Translations under genes and position numbers: made by a program | Assembly (NCBI RefSeq): GCF_010728325.1 | Contig: NZ_AP022570.1 | Span: 992,001-1,056,000 of the forward strand | Length of the DNA: 64,000 nt | DNA from: Mycolicibacterium poriferae | GTDB lineage: Bacteria > Actinomycetota > Actinomycetes > Mycobacteriales > Mycobacteriaceae | Reading direction: 5' to 3' | Notes under the pieces: generated by a model | Told to the model about the DNA's origin: nothing | Database searches by the model: none | The model's input: only the letters and a program-made list of their open reading frames with translations | Shown here: positions 16,189 through 24,853 of the stretch, piece after piece | Layout: every line of letters begins with the position of its first letter | Numbering within the stretch: the first letter of the stretch is position 1

Positions 16189-19100
16189 CTACCGCTTGCC
16201 CGGGCGGCGTGCGCCCTTGGCGATGCCGAGGCCCTTCACCGGCGGCTCGTCGCCGACGACTCGCGCCTCACCGTTGCCGGAACCGTGTGACGCCGTGGTC
16301 GGCGGCTCCGATTCGGCCGCCGGCTCGGCCGGAGACCCTTCAGCCGGGGATTCCTCGGCAGCAGGCTCATCCTCCGGCGCCGGCTTCGGTGCAGCCTTTG
16401 GGGCGGCGGCCTTCTTCGCGCCGGGGCGACGCGCGCCCGGGGCGATCCCCAGGCCCTTGACCTCGGGTTCTGGCGTGGCGTCGAGCCCGCGGTCGGAATC
16501 AGCGCTGTCGGGTGCTTCGGTGCCCGCCTCGACGTGGTCGGGGTCGACGTTCGGCGGCTGTACGACCGTCGGCTCGCCCTCATTGGGTGAGGCCTTGGCC
16601 GCCGGCGCCTTCTTCGCACCCGGACGACGGGCCCCTGACGCGATCCCGAGCCCCTTGACCTCGGGCTCCGGCTTGGCCTCGGTCTGAGCTTCGGCCTGTG
16701 CCTCGGCAGGCTCCGCGGCAGCTGTCTCAGCCTTGGCCGGGGCGGCCTTCTTGGCGCCCGGTCGCTTGGCGCCGCCGGCGATGCCCAGCCCCTTGACCTC
16801 CGGCTCTTTGGCCGGCGCAGCCGCCGTCTCGGCGGACGTCTCAGCAGACGTTTCAGGGCTGGCGGGAGCGGCCTTCTTGGCGCCCGGTCGCTTGGCGCCG
16901 CCGGCGATGCCCAGCCCCTTGGCGGGGGCGGCGGCCGGAGCCTCGGCCTTGTCTTCTGGTGCCGCGGTCTTCTTGGCGCCGGGTCGCTTGGCTCCGCCGG
17001 CCATCCCGAGTCCGGTGACCGGCTTGGACTCGGCCGGAGCCGTGTCGGACTTGGCCGCCGGCTCGGGCGCCTCGTCGGCTTCTGGCTCCGCCTCCGCCGG
17101 TGCCGCGGGTGCCTCGGCGGCGATCCGCGCTGCGCGTTCCTCGGCTTCCTTGGCGGCGGTGCCCTTCTCGGGCAGCGTGACGCTGCCCTTGTCGAGCGAT
17201 CCCAGCAGCAGCTGGGCCACGTCGAGCACCTCGGGCTTCTCGACGTCGCGGGTCGCTGCCACGTCGTCGACGCCGTCGGTCATCATCACGCGGCAGAACG
17301 GGCAGCCGGTGGCGATCGCCGAGGCGCCGGTGTCGACCGCTTCTTCGGAGCGTTCCACGTTGACGCGTTTGCCGATGTGCTCTTCCATCCACATGCGCGC
17401 ACCGCCGGCGCCGCAGCACAGGCCGCGGTCGGCGTGGCGCGGCATCTCGGTCAGCTTCGCGCCCGAGGCGCCGATCAGCTCGCGCGGTGCCGAGTACTCC
17501 TTGTTGTGGCGGCCCAGGTAGCACGGGTCGTGGTAGGTGATGTCCATGCCGCTCTCGGAGGACTTCACCGGGACCAGCTTCTTGTCCCGGATCAGCCGGT
17601 TCAGCAGCTGGGTGTGGTGCAACACGGTGTAGTTGCCGTTCAGCTGCGGATACTCGCGGCCGAGGGTGTTGAAGCAGTGCGGGCAGGTCACGACGACCTT
17701 GCGGTCGACGCGCTCGACGCCTTCGAACAGGTCGTTGAGCGTCTCGACGTTCTGGGCGGCGAGCTGCTGGAACAGGAACTCGTTGCCCGAGCGCCGCGCG
17801 GAGTCGCCGTTGCAGGTCTCGCCCTCGCCGAGCACGAGATACTTCACGCCGGCGGTGGCCAGCAGTTCGGCGACGGCCTTGGTGGTCTTCTTGGCCCGGT
17901 CTTCGAAGGCGCCGGCGCAGCCCACCCAGAACAGGTACTCGTAGCCCTCGAACGAGTCGACGTCCTTACCGAACACCGGCACGTCGAAGTCGACCTCGTC
18001 GATCCAGTTGGTGCGGTCCTTGGCGTTCTGGCCCCAGGGGTTGCCCTTGGTCTCCAGGTTCTTGAACAGCACGCCGAGCTCGCCGGGGAACTCGGATTCC
18101 ATCATGACCTGGTAGCGGCGCATGTCGACGATGTGGTCGATGTGCTCGATGTCCACCGGGCACTGCTCGACGCAGGCGCCGCAGGTGGTGCAGGACCACA
18201 ACACGTCGGGGTCGATGACACCCAGCTCTTCGGCGGTGCCGACCAGTGGCCGGGTGGCCTGGTCCGGGCCGGAGCCCATGACCCGCTCGAACCCGGACTC
18301 GGGCACGTGCTCGTGGGAGTGCTCCTCGGACTTCTTCTCCCCGCGCAGCTCCTCACCGAGGCCGCCTTCGGGCGTGTTCTCCAGCGGGGATTCCTTGCCG
18401 TCCAGGAAGTACGGCGCCTTGGCGAACATGTGGTCGCGCAGGTTCATGATCACGAGCTTGGGCGACAGTGGCTTGCCGGTGTTCCACGCCGGGCACTGCG
18501 ACTGGCAGCGTCCGCACTCGGTGCAGGTGGTGAAGTCGAGATAGCCCTTCCAGGTGAAGTCCTCGATCTTGCCGCGTCCCAGTACGGCGTCCTCGGCGGG
18601 ATCCTCGAAGTCGACGATCTCGCCCTTGGACTCCACCGGCAGCAGCGGGCCCAGACCGTCGGGCATCCGCTTGAAGGTGACGTTGATCGGAGCCAGGCCG
18701 ATGTGCAGGTGCTTGGAGTGCAGCACGATGAGCAGGAAGACCAGCATGATCGCGATGTGGGCGAGCAGCGCGAGCGTCTCGATCCACACGTTGGCGGTGT
18801 AACCCAGCGGGGCCATGATCCAGCCCATGAACTGGGAGAAGAATGCGCCGTTGCCGTAGGGCAGCGCGTCGGTGTTGACCGCGGCGCCGCGGACCAGCGC
18901 GTAGGTCCAGATGACGTTGAAGATCATGAACAGGATCAGCCACGCGCCGCCGGTGTGGGAACCGTAGAAGCGGGACTCGCGGCCCAGCTTCTTGGGCTCG
19001 CGGGTCAGGCGGATGATCGCGAACGTGATGATGCCGAGCAGCACGGCAACGGCGAAGAAGTCCTGCAGGAAGCCCAGAGCGTCCCAGCGGCCGATGAGCG

Positions 19101-19416
19101 GGATGTGGAAGTCGTGGTCGAACAGCAGGCCGAACGCCTCGAGGTAGACCGACGCCAGGATGAAGAAGCCCCACATCGTGAAGAAGTGGGCGATACCGGG
19201 GATCGACCACTTCAACAGCCGGGTTTGCCCGAAGACCTCTTCGAATTGCGTGGTGATCCGCTTGCGCAGGTTGTCCTTGCGGTTGTTGGACTCGCTCATC
19301 GGCTGGCCCGACCGGATCAGTTTCGTCAGCCACAGCACTCGCTTGACCGCGAAAACGCCCACGATCGCGGTCATCAGGACCCCGACGACGATCCTGATCA
19401 GCATCTGCGTATCCAC
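16189..19416 (-). CDS. etfD: EtfD-like membrane iron-sulfur oxidoreductase (electron acceptor for EtfBA)
   Basis: This 1075-aa homologue of Rv0338c passes electrons from acyl-CoA dehydrogenases, via EtfBA, towards menaquinone, so it serves fatty-acid beta-oxidation at the membrane. About six membrane spans occupy the first 240 residues (NarI-like). Two [4Fe-4S] motifs follow, CTECGRCQSQC (about 298) and CTTCGACVEQC (about 409). Two CCG domains then carry CPHCFNTLGREYP, YHDPCYLG and CCGAGGARMW. The last ~320 residues are an Ala/Glu/Pro linker with six copies of GLGxAxGAxRPGxK. The tail is much more than the catalytic core needs. The ATG at 19416 begins directly with the first span. Twin palindromes lie upstream. 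Confidence 0.92.
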   Translation of the reverse strand: MDTQMLIRIVVGVLMTAIVGVFAVKRVLWLTKLIRSGQPMSESNNRKDNLRKRITTQFEEVFGQTRLLKWSIPGIAHFFTMWGFFILASVYLEAFGLLFDHDFHIPLIGRWDALGFLQDFFAVAVLLGIITFAIIRLTREPKKLGRESRFYGSHTGGAWLILFMIFNVIWTYALVRGAAVNTDALPYGNGAFFSQFMGWIMAPLGYTANVWIETLALLAHIAIMLVFLLIVLHSKHLHIGLAPINVTFKRMPDGLGPLLPVESKGEIVDFEDPAEDAVLGRGKIEDFTWKGYLDFTTCTECGRCQSQCPAWNTGKPLSPKLVIMNLRDHMFAKAPYFLDGKESPLENTPEGGLGEELRGEKKSEEHSHEHVPESGFERVMGSGPDQATRPLVGTAEELGVIDPDVLWSCTTCGACVEQCPVDIEHIDHIVDMRRYQVMMESEFPGELGVLFKNLETKGNPWGQNAKDRTNWIDEVDFDVPVFGKDVDSFEGYEYLFWVGCAGAFEDRAKKTTKAVAELLATAGVKYLVLGEGETCNGDSARRSGNEFLFQQLAAQNVETLNDLFEGVERVDRKVVVTCPHCFNTLGREYPQLNGNYTVLHHTQLLNRLIRDKKLVPVKSSESGMDITYHDPCYLGRHNKEYSAPRELIGASGAKLTEMPRHADRGLCCGAGGARMWMEEHIGKRVNVERSEEAVDTGASAIATGCPFCRVMMTDGVDDVAATRDVEKPEVLDVAQLLLGSLDKGSVTLPEKGTAAKEAEERAARIAAEAPAAPAEAEPEADEAPEPAAKSDTAPAESKPVTGLGMAGGAKRPGAKKTAAPEDKAEAPAAAPAKGLGIAGGAKRPGAKKAAPASPETSAETSAETAAAPAKEPEVKGLGIAGGAKRPGAKKAAPAKAETAAAEPAEAQAEAQTEAKPEPEVKGLGIASGARRPGAKKAPAAKASPNEGEPTVVQPPNVDPDHVEAGTEAPDSADSDRGLDATPEPEVKGLGIAPGARRPGAKKAAAPKAAPKPAPEDEPAAEESPAEGSPAEPAAESEPPTTASHGSGNGEARVVGDEPPVKGLGIAKGARRPGKR

Positions 19417-19435
19417 ACGCGCCTCCGGTTTCGTG

Positions 19436-19479
19436 GTTACCCGTCGGTAACTTAGACAAAGTTACCGGTGAGTAACTTT
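19436..19479. promoter_or_regulatory. twin palindromic operator upstream of etfD
   Basis: Two perfect inverted repeats share the core TTAC-N6-GTAA. The first is GTTACC-N4-GGTAAC at 19436-19451; the second is AAAGTTAC-N6-GTAACTTT at 19458-19479. Their centres are 25 bp apart, on about the same face of the helix. They begin 20 bp before the etfD start. The form suits a TetR-type repressor of fatty-acid catabolism, but the regulator is not in the window. Confidence 0.72.
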
Positions 19480-19509
19480 AGCTCGGTGCCTGCTCATAGT
19501 TGCATCCGG

Positions 19510-19554
19510 GCGGGAAAGCCCGCTACGAAGGCTGACCTAACTAACCGGTTAGGT
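19510..19554 (-). terminator. two small hairpins after iniR
   Basis: ACCTAAC-N6-GTTAGGT (19535-19554) overlaps the iniR stop codon, and GCGGG-AAAG-CCCGC (19510-19523) follows in the direction of transcription. No T-run follows, so an intrinsic terminator is only possible, not shown. Confidence 0.35.
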
Positions 19555-22083
19555 GGGATCGGAGCCGGCCGGCGCGGTGTCCAGCAGGGCGCGCAGCATC
19601 GACAGCATCTCCGACCGTGACTCCGCGCCGAGCCGCCGCCGGATGCGGGCGACGTGGTGCTCGACGGTCTTTGCCGAGATGAGCAGTTGGCTGCCGATAT
19701 CCCGATAGGGGCGACCGAGCAGCAGTAGCTCGGCCACCTCACGCTCGCGGTCGGACAGCGTGGGCGTCGCGGGCCGCACGACCTCGCCGCGGCGGGTGCC
19801 GGCCGACGGGCGTTCCGACAGTGCGGACTCGTCGGCGGCAATGGTGTGTTTCAGGTCACGCGCCAGCTGCAGCATCGCGCCCGACACCCGGGCATCGGGG
19901 GAGTGCAGCGCGGCCTGACTGGCCAGCCGGGTCGCCTCCCACGTGAGCCCGAACTGACAGAGCTTGCGCGCCGCGGCCGTCACGTCGTCGGTGTCCACGC
20001 GCTGGGCCAGTACCCGCAACCAGGTGCGACCGGCCGTGGCGAGGGCCCGCGCATAGGTGCTCTCAGCGGCGGCGGCAGTCAACGCCTGGCCGTACGGGGC
20101 GACCGCGTCCGGGGTGTTGGCCAGGATTCCGGCGTGCACGCCGGCCCACTGCAGGGGCACCGACCACAGCGCGGGGTTCCCCAGCGATTCGAGGGCGGTG
20201 AACACCTCGCGCACTGGGTGCTCGACACGGTCCTGGCGACGCAGCAGCACCGCAGCCACCCACAGTTCCCCGACCGGCAGTGCCGAAAACACGTCGACCG
20301 AGCACTCGACGAGCACCTCCATCGCCGCGTGCCAGTGCGTGTGCAGCGCTCCGCTGTCGCCGGCACGGCGAGCGATCGCGGTGTTCAGGGCGTGCGCCCA
20401 CAGCGCATCGCGTCGGGGCAACCGCCCGTCGGGGGCACTCAACACCGTACGGGCGTCGGTGCCGGCGGCGCGCAGCTGACCGTCCTGCATCCGCAACCAC
20501 CCCTGCAGCAGCCGATGCCGGTGGCTGTAGACGTGGCTGTGAGCGTTGCCGCTGAGCTCATGGCCTGCGGGACCGTCCCCGCCGTGCAGCGCGCGCGCCA
20601 GCACACTGCGCGCGCGCACCGGATCCCCGCCGTGCAGCGCGGCCAGCGCGGCCACTGCCGCCGCACTGTCCACCCCGATCGGCATCCGGTCCGCATCGAC
20701 GCCCAACGCGCGGCCCAGGACGGACATCACCTCGAGATAAGGCTGGTCGACGGAGGCGAGAACGCCGTCACCGAGACAGCGCGCCGCCCGGGACGCCGAG
20801 GTGGGCGGTCCCTGCGCGGGCCCGCCGAACGCCGACCGGGCCAGTTCGAGGTCGCCGGTCGCGAAGCCGGCCAGGATCCCGTTGGCCGCGACGACCGGAT
20901 CGGGTTGTGGGCCCAGCCAGCGGTACAGGTCGGCCGCCTGGACCATGGCCCCGCTGTGTGCGGCCACCGCGGCCCCGATCCGGACGGCGGCCACGCGCTC
21001 GTCACGGCCGTCGGAGCCGAGCAATTCCTCGGCCAGTCGCCCGGCCGTCACGAGGTCACCCGAGGTGGCCAGCGCGTCGGCCAGTGCCGCGCTGACGTTG
21101 GCGCCGCCCGCTGAGCGAGCGGCACGGAACAGCCGCGCCGCCCGGGTCGGGGTGGTGTCGGGCCGACCGGCGAGGTCGGTCAGCGTCCGCGCGAGACGAG
21201 CGTCCTGCAACCCGTGCTCGGCCAGCTGGAGCGCCAGCTCGGCCGACAGTGACGCGGAATCGAGTTGCGTTGTGAGAAGCGTGGTTTCGAGTTGGCGGTG
21301 GCGCGCGGCACCGACGGAGTGCGCCGCGCAGTGGTGTACGCGCTGCAGGAATGTGTCGGGGAAGGACGGGCCCGGCAGTCCACTGGCCCGGGCCCGGTCC
21401 ACCAGCGCCACCGCGTCGGGCACCTCGATCCGCATCGCGGCAGCCAGGTCGGCCGCGCCCAGCTCCCCGGACAGCGACAGCACCACCACCGCGTCGAGGA
21501 CGGCATCGTTGCACCAGCGCAGCCGCTCGGTCAGCGCGTGCTCCGCGCGGCGGGCCAGAGCGACCGGGTCGGTGCCGGGTTCGCTCAGTGCCGCGGTGAT
21601 CAGCAGCGGCAGGCCGCCGGTCGCTGTCGTCAGGGTCCGGATCAGCTCCGGCGACGGCTCGGTCCCGAGGATGGTGGCGGCCGCGTCGGCGATCTCAGCT
21701 GCGGTGAGCGCGGACAGCGCCAGCACCGGACTCTCGCGCTGCACGGCGGTGACCAGCGTGCGCAGCGCCGGACGGTGCGCGAGCGGCTCGGCCGCCACCA
21801 CCACGGTGCAGGTGCGGTCGAGTACCAACGCAGTCATCTGCTGCAGCGCGTCGTCGTCGAGCAGGTGCGCGTCGTCGACGACGACGGCCTGGCCAGGTTC
21901 CTCGCCCGGGCGCGGCGGACGCGGTGTGACCGGCACGCCCGCGGCGGCCAGTGCGGCGCGCACGGCGGCCAGCGTGGCGGACTTCCCCGTGCCGATGCCG
22001 CCGGTCACGGCCATCACCACCGGCTCGGTGGGCGCGGCGGCCAGACTCGCGACCGCGGCCCGCGCGGCCGGGGGAACCCTCAC
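19549..22083 (-). CDS. iniR: IniR-like STAND ATPase / LuxR-type regulator of the ini genes
   Basis: This 844-aa regulator corresponds to M. tuberculosis Rv0339c (IniR), known as a signal-transduction ATPase that activates iniBAC under envelope stress and responds to trehalose. The N-terminal P-loop is TGGIGTGKSATL (about residues 25-36), and the Walker B-like VVVDDAHLLDDDALQ lies near 65. A long helical repeat region follows. The C-terminal LuxR helix-turn-helix is LSDREREVAELLLLGRPYRDIGSQLLISAKTVEHHVARIRRRL. The GTG start at 22083 overlaps the stop of the Hsp70-like gene by 4 bp, so the two are co-translated. The frame stays open for 500 more codons antisense to that gene, which are not coding. 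Confidence 0.88.
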   Translation of the reverse strand: MRVPPAARAAVASLAAAPTEPVVMAVTGGIGTGKSATLAAVRAALAAAGVPVTPRPPRPGEEPGQAVVVDDAHLLDDDALQQMTALVLDRTCTVVVAAEPLAHRPALRTLVTAVQRESPVLALSALTAAEIADAAATILGTEPSPELIRTLTTATGGLPLLITAALSEPGTDPVALARRAEHALTERLRWCNDAVLDAVVVLSLSGELGAADLAAAMRIEVPDAVALVDRARASGLPGPSFPDTFLQRVHHCAAHSVGAARHRQLETTLLTTQLDSASLSAELALQLAEHGLQDARLARTLTDLAGRPDTTPTRAARLFRAARSAGGANVSAALADALATSGDLVTAGRLAEELLGSDGRDERVAAVRIGAAVAAHSGAMVQAADLYRWLGPQPDPVVAANGILAGFATGDLELARSAFGGPAQGPPTSASRAARCLGDGVLASVDQPYLEVMSVLGRALGVDADRMPIGVDSAAAVAALAALHGGDPVRARSVLARALHGGDGPAGHELSGNAHSHVYSHRHRLLQGWLRMQDGQLRAAGTDARTVLSAPDGRLPRRDALWAHALNTAIARRAGDSGALHTHWHAAMEVLVECSVDVFSALPVGELWVAAVLLRRQDRVEHPVREVFTALESLGNPALWSVPLQWAGVHAGILANTPDAVAPYGQALTAAAAESTYARALATAGRTWLRVLAQRVDTDDVTAAARKLCQFGLTWEATRLASQAALHSPDARVSGAMLQLARDLKHTIAADESALSERPSAGTRRGEVVRPATPTLSDREREVAELLLLGRPYRDIGSQLLISAKTVEHHVARIRRRLGAESRSEMLSMLRALLDTAPAGSDPT

Positions 22084-23915
22084 GGCGACAGCGGCGGCGC
22101 AGCCAGCGGCGTAGTGACGTCCCCTCCCGCATCCGGGGTGACCGGATCGGGCTCGGGCTCGGGTTCGGGTTCCGGGGGCGGCGCCGTCGTGGTGGGGGGC
22201 GGGGCCGTCGTGGTGGGCCGCGTGGTCGTGGGCCGGGTCGTGGTGGTCCGGGTGGTGGTCGTGGTCGGCTGCGTCGTGGTGGTCGTCGGCTGCGTGGTCG
22301 TCGTGGTCGTCTCGGTGGTCGGGCTCGTGGTCGACGTGGTCTCCGAGGCTGGGCTGGTCGTCGTGGTCGTCGGCGGTGGCGGGGTGAACACCGACGTCGT
22401 CGGCAACCCGTCCGAGCCGGTGACCGTGACCGTGACCGGCGGCGGCGGGGCCACCGGTTCCCCGTTCTCCCCGGTGGGGGTGTCGGAGGGCCCGGTGTCT
22501 CCGTCGTTCGAGGTGAGGGTGACGGCCAACCCGCCGGCCGCCAGCAGCGCCGCCGCCGCCGCGACGCCGAACAGCACCGGTGGGCGTTTGTACCAGGGCA
22601 GTGGCGCCGGCTCGGTGTAGTCGGTGTCCGGTTCGGCATCGAACGCCATCGCCGGGCGCGCCTCGGTGCCCTCGAAGGTGTAGTCGTCGCCCACGTAGGG
22701 GACTGGCTCCTGGCCGCTGGCATCGTCCTGCGACCACGCCAACGCGCGGAACGTGGCCGACGGCGCGCCGTCGGCGGCGGATTCGGTGGCCGCGGCCCCG
22801 GCCGTGCCGGCCGCCCAGGCCGCCGGTGCGATCCCGGTGGGGCTGTCGGCCGCCCCGGACATGGTCGTGGCATCGGAGGTCAGCCCCCGCTCGGCGACCA
22901 GGGCGGCGCCGGCGGCGACGCTCGTCTGCGGCGCCGGGGTGGTGATGACCGGCACCCGCAGCCGCTCCGAAAGACGCTGGGTGATCAGCGGAATCTGAGC
23001 TCCGCCACCCACGGTCGCCACCGCCGCCAGCGAGGCGGCGCTCAACCCGACCCGCTGCAGACTGTCCTCGAGCACCAACAGGGTGCCCGACAGGGGCTGG
23101 TCGATGAGGTTCTCCAGCTCGGCCCGGGTGACCCGCACGTCGGTCGGCAAGCCGGGCACCTGCGTGCTGACACTCGTCGACGTCTCGGTGGACAGCCGTT
23201 CCTTGGCCAGCCGGCACTCGGCCCGCAGGCGGGCCAGCGAGCCGACCGCCGCGGTGCCGGCCGGATCGTCGGCGTCGGTGGCAGAGGCCGCGATGACATG
23301 GTTGAGCAGCAACGCGTCCACACCGTCGCCGGAGAACTCGGCGAAGCGCGCCGTCTCTCCCAGCGGAGCGAATCCGGCGCCGGCATCGGCCAGGCTGATC
23401 GACGTGCCGGTACCGCCGAAGTCCAGCAGCGCGACCACACCGGTGGTCGGCAACCCGGGGGCGGCCTGCAGCGCGGTGAGCGCGGCGGCCGAGTCGGGGA
23501 CGAGCGCGGCGGGCACCCCGCCCGGAGCCAGGGCCGGCACGGTACGTAATGCCCCGCGCAACGCGCCGACCGCCGCGGGACCCCAATAGGAGGGCACCGC
23601 GATCGCGACGGGGGATCCGCCACCGGCCGCCCGCGCCATCGCGTCGAGGGCTTCGGCCAGCACCCGTTCGGCCTGGTGTGCAGAGCCGTCCGCGGCTACC
23701 AGCGGGATGGGGTCGCCCACCCGCTCGACGAAGCCGGTGAGCACCAGGCTGTCCGGCTGCGGCACGTCGAGGTTCGGGTTCTCCCCGGGGACCCCGACCT
23801 CGGCGGGCCGGTCGGGATAGACGGTGAGCACGGAGCGCCGGATCACGGTCGATCGACCGGCGGCGGTGGCCACCAGATTGGTCGTCCCCACGGACAACCC
23901 GAGTGAGTCACTCAC
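22080..23915 (-). CDS. membrane-anchored Hsp70-like protein with Thr/Pro-rich outer tail (Rv0312-like)
   Basis: The protein has 611 aa. Residues 1-350 have the actin/Hsp70 ATPase outline: LGLSVGTTNLVA (phosphate 1), VALLDFGGTGTSISLADAG (phosphate 2) and VATVGGGAQIPLITQRL (adenosine motif). A juxtamembrane LPWYKRPP precedes one span near 445-467. The rest is a Thr/Pro-rich extracytoplasmic tail with TTTTTRTTTTRPTTTRPTTT-type runs, like M. tuberculosis Rv0312. No substrate-binding domain is present, so it is not a true chaperone. It may link ATP state inside to the wall outside. The GTG at 23915 was chosen because AGGGAGG lies 5 bases before it. It is coupled to iniR. Confidence 0.83.
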   Translation of the reverse strand: MSDSLGLSVGTTNLVATAAGRSTVIRRSVLTVYPDRPAEVGVPGENPNLDVPQPDSLVLTGFVERVGDPIPLVAADGSAHQAERVLAEALDAMARAAGGGSPVAIAVPSYWGPAAVGALRGALRTVPALAPGGVPAALVPDSAAALTALQAAPGLPTTGVVALLDFGGTGTSISLADAGAGFAPLGETARFAEFSGDGVDALLLNHVIAASATDADDPAGTAAVGSLARLRAECRLAKERLSTETSTSVSTQVPGLPTDVRVTRAELENLIDQPLSGTLLVLEDSLQRVGLSAASLAAVATVGGGAQIPLITQRLSERLRVPVITTPAPQTSVAAGAALVAERGLTSDATTMSGAADSPTGIAPAAWAAGTAGAAATESAADGAPSATFRALAWSQDDASGQEPVPYVGDDYTFEGTEARPAMAFDAEPDTDYTEPAPLPWYKRPPVLFGVAAAAALLAAGGLAVTLTSNDGDTGPSDTPTGENGEPVAPPPPVTVTVTGSDGLPTTSVFTPPPPTTTTTSPASETTSTTSPTTETTTTTTQPTTTTTQPTTTTTRTTTTRPTTTRPTTTAPPPTTTAPPPEPEPEPEPDPVTPDAGGDVTTPLAAPPLSP

Positions 23916-23970
23916 TCGCACCTCCCTGCTCTGTTCGACACACCTTAGCCGCCCGAGCCGTCATTTCCGG

Positions 23971-24013
23971 GCAAGCCCCTAGTGACCCCGAGTCCCTAAT
24001 CGCAAGCCCCTAA
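23971..24013. promoter_or_regulatory. CCCCTA repeats between the Hsp70-like gene and the Rv0340-like gene
   Basis: GCAAGCCCCTA occurs at 23971-23981 and again at 24002-24012, 31 bp apart (about three helical turns), with CCCTAAT at 23994 between them. Similar CCCCTAA/G boxes precede iniB. The region lies between divergent genes and is a candidate IniR or other activator site. Confidence 0.5.
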
Positions 24014-24132
24014 CCGGACCCTCGATGGGGAGGGGTGCCAGCACCGATCTCCGCACCGGCAATCGTCATTACGATCGGGGACCGGAGGCGGTCTGAGCCC
24101 GCCGTGAGCTGCGAGCGAAGGTAGGACGTGTC

Positions 24133-24675
24133 ATGGCGAACCCGCTGCTGGAGTTCGTGCTGTCCCTGGTGCGCGACCCCGAAGCGGCGGCCCGCTACGC
24201 CGCCGACCCCGAGCGGGCCATCGCCGACGCGCACCTGACCGATGTCACACGGGTGGACGTCAACAGTCTCATCCCGGTGGTGTCCGAGTCGATGTCGGCC
24301 GGGGCGATGGACGACAACGTGTGGACCAGCGGGCAGGCCGTGTCGGCGTTCGACGCCTTCGGCGATGAACTGCCCGCGCAGATCACCGGCGATGACCTCG
24401 CCCCGGCGGGCCGCGAGGTCATCGACACCTCAGACCTCTCCGACACCTCGGACGTCCCCGACCGCCTCGGCGCATTCGACGACGTCCTGGACGCCCCCGA
24501 CGGGATGCCCGCCCCGGTCGGCGCGATGGACGACGCCGTCGTCGGCCGAGACTGGTTCGACGACGGGCTGGGCGCGGTATCGGCACCGCTCGACGGCCTC
24601 GACGGCCCAGTTGACGCGGGTGACCTCGAGGACCTGCCGCACCAGGGCAGCGGTTTCGACGCCTTCGGGCAGTGA
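24133..24675 (+). CDS. IniB N-terminal-domain protein (Rv0340-like)
   Basis: This 180-aa acidic protein matches M. tuberculosis Rv0340 in length and position. The first ~50 residues (ANPLLEFVLSLVRDPEAAARYAADPERAIADAHL) are the same domain that opens IniB. The rest is rich in Asp, Ala and Gly with no recognised domain. No signal peptide or membrane span is visible. It lies upstream of iniB in the same direction, with 178 bp and a repeat-containing promoter region between. The role is unknown; induction together with iniBAC is likely by position. The ATG at 24133 has a weak upstream AAGG. Confidence 0.82.
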   Translation: MANPLLEFVLSLVRDPEAAARYAADPERAIADAHLTDVTRVDVNSLIPVVSESMSAGAMDDNVWTSGQAVSAFDAFGDELPAQITGDDLAPAGREVIDTSDLSDTSDVPDRLGAFDDVLDAPDGMPAPVGAMDDAVVGRDWFDDGLGAVSAPLDGLDGPVDAGDLEDLPHQGSGFDAFGQ

Positions 24676-24703
24676 CAGCGCGCGCAGACGTACCCCGGCG
24701 CCA

Positions 24704-24784
24704 CCCCCTAATCCCCTAATGGGGACTCCCCCTAGACCCCTGACGTTGATCCCCCAAGAAGGGGTGGTCGCCCCGTTTTCGGGG
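24704..24784. promoter_or_regulatory. iniB upstream control region with CCCCTAA/G boxes and hairpins
   Basis: CCCCCTAAT (24704), CCCCTAAT (24713) and CCCCCTAG (24728) echo the boxes before the Rv0340-like gene. CCCC-TAAT-GGGG (24713-24724) is a palindrome, and CCCCG-TTTT-CGGGG (24771-24784) is a perfect hairpin about 70 bp before the iniB start. These are candidate activator or attenuation elements for the ini operon. Confidence 0.5.
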
Positions 24785-24853
24785 TCTGTTCGGAGCCATA
24801 GCGTGGTTCTTGCCTCGCCGGACACGGCGAACCCCCAGTGAGAGGACCCCGAC

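Noticed and set aside
22084..23586. N-terminal extension of iniR by 501 codons
   Set aside because: It is antisense-phase reading of the Hsp70-like gene; the GTG at 22083 gives the normal family length and a 4-bp overlap.
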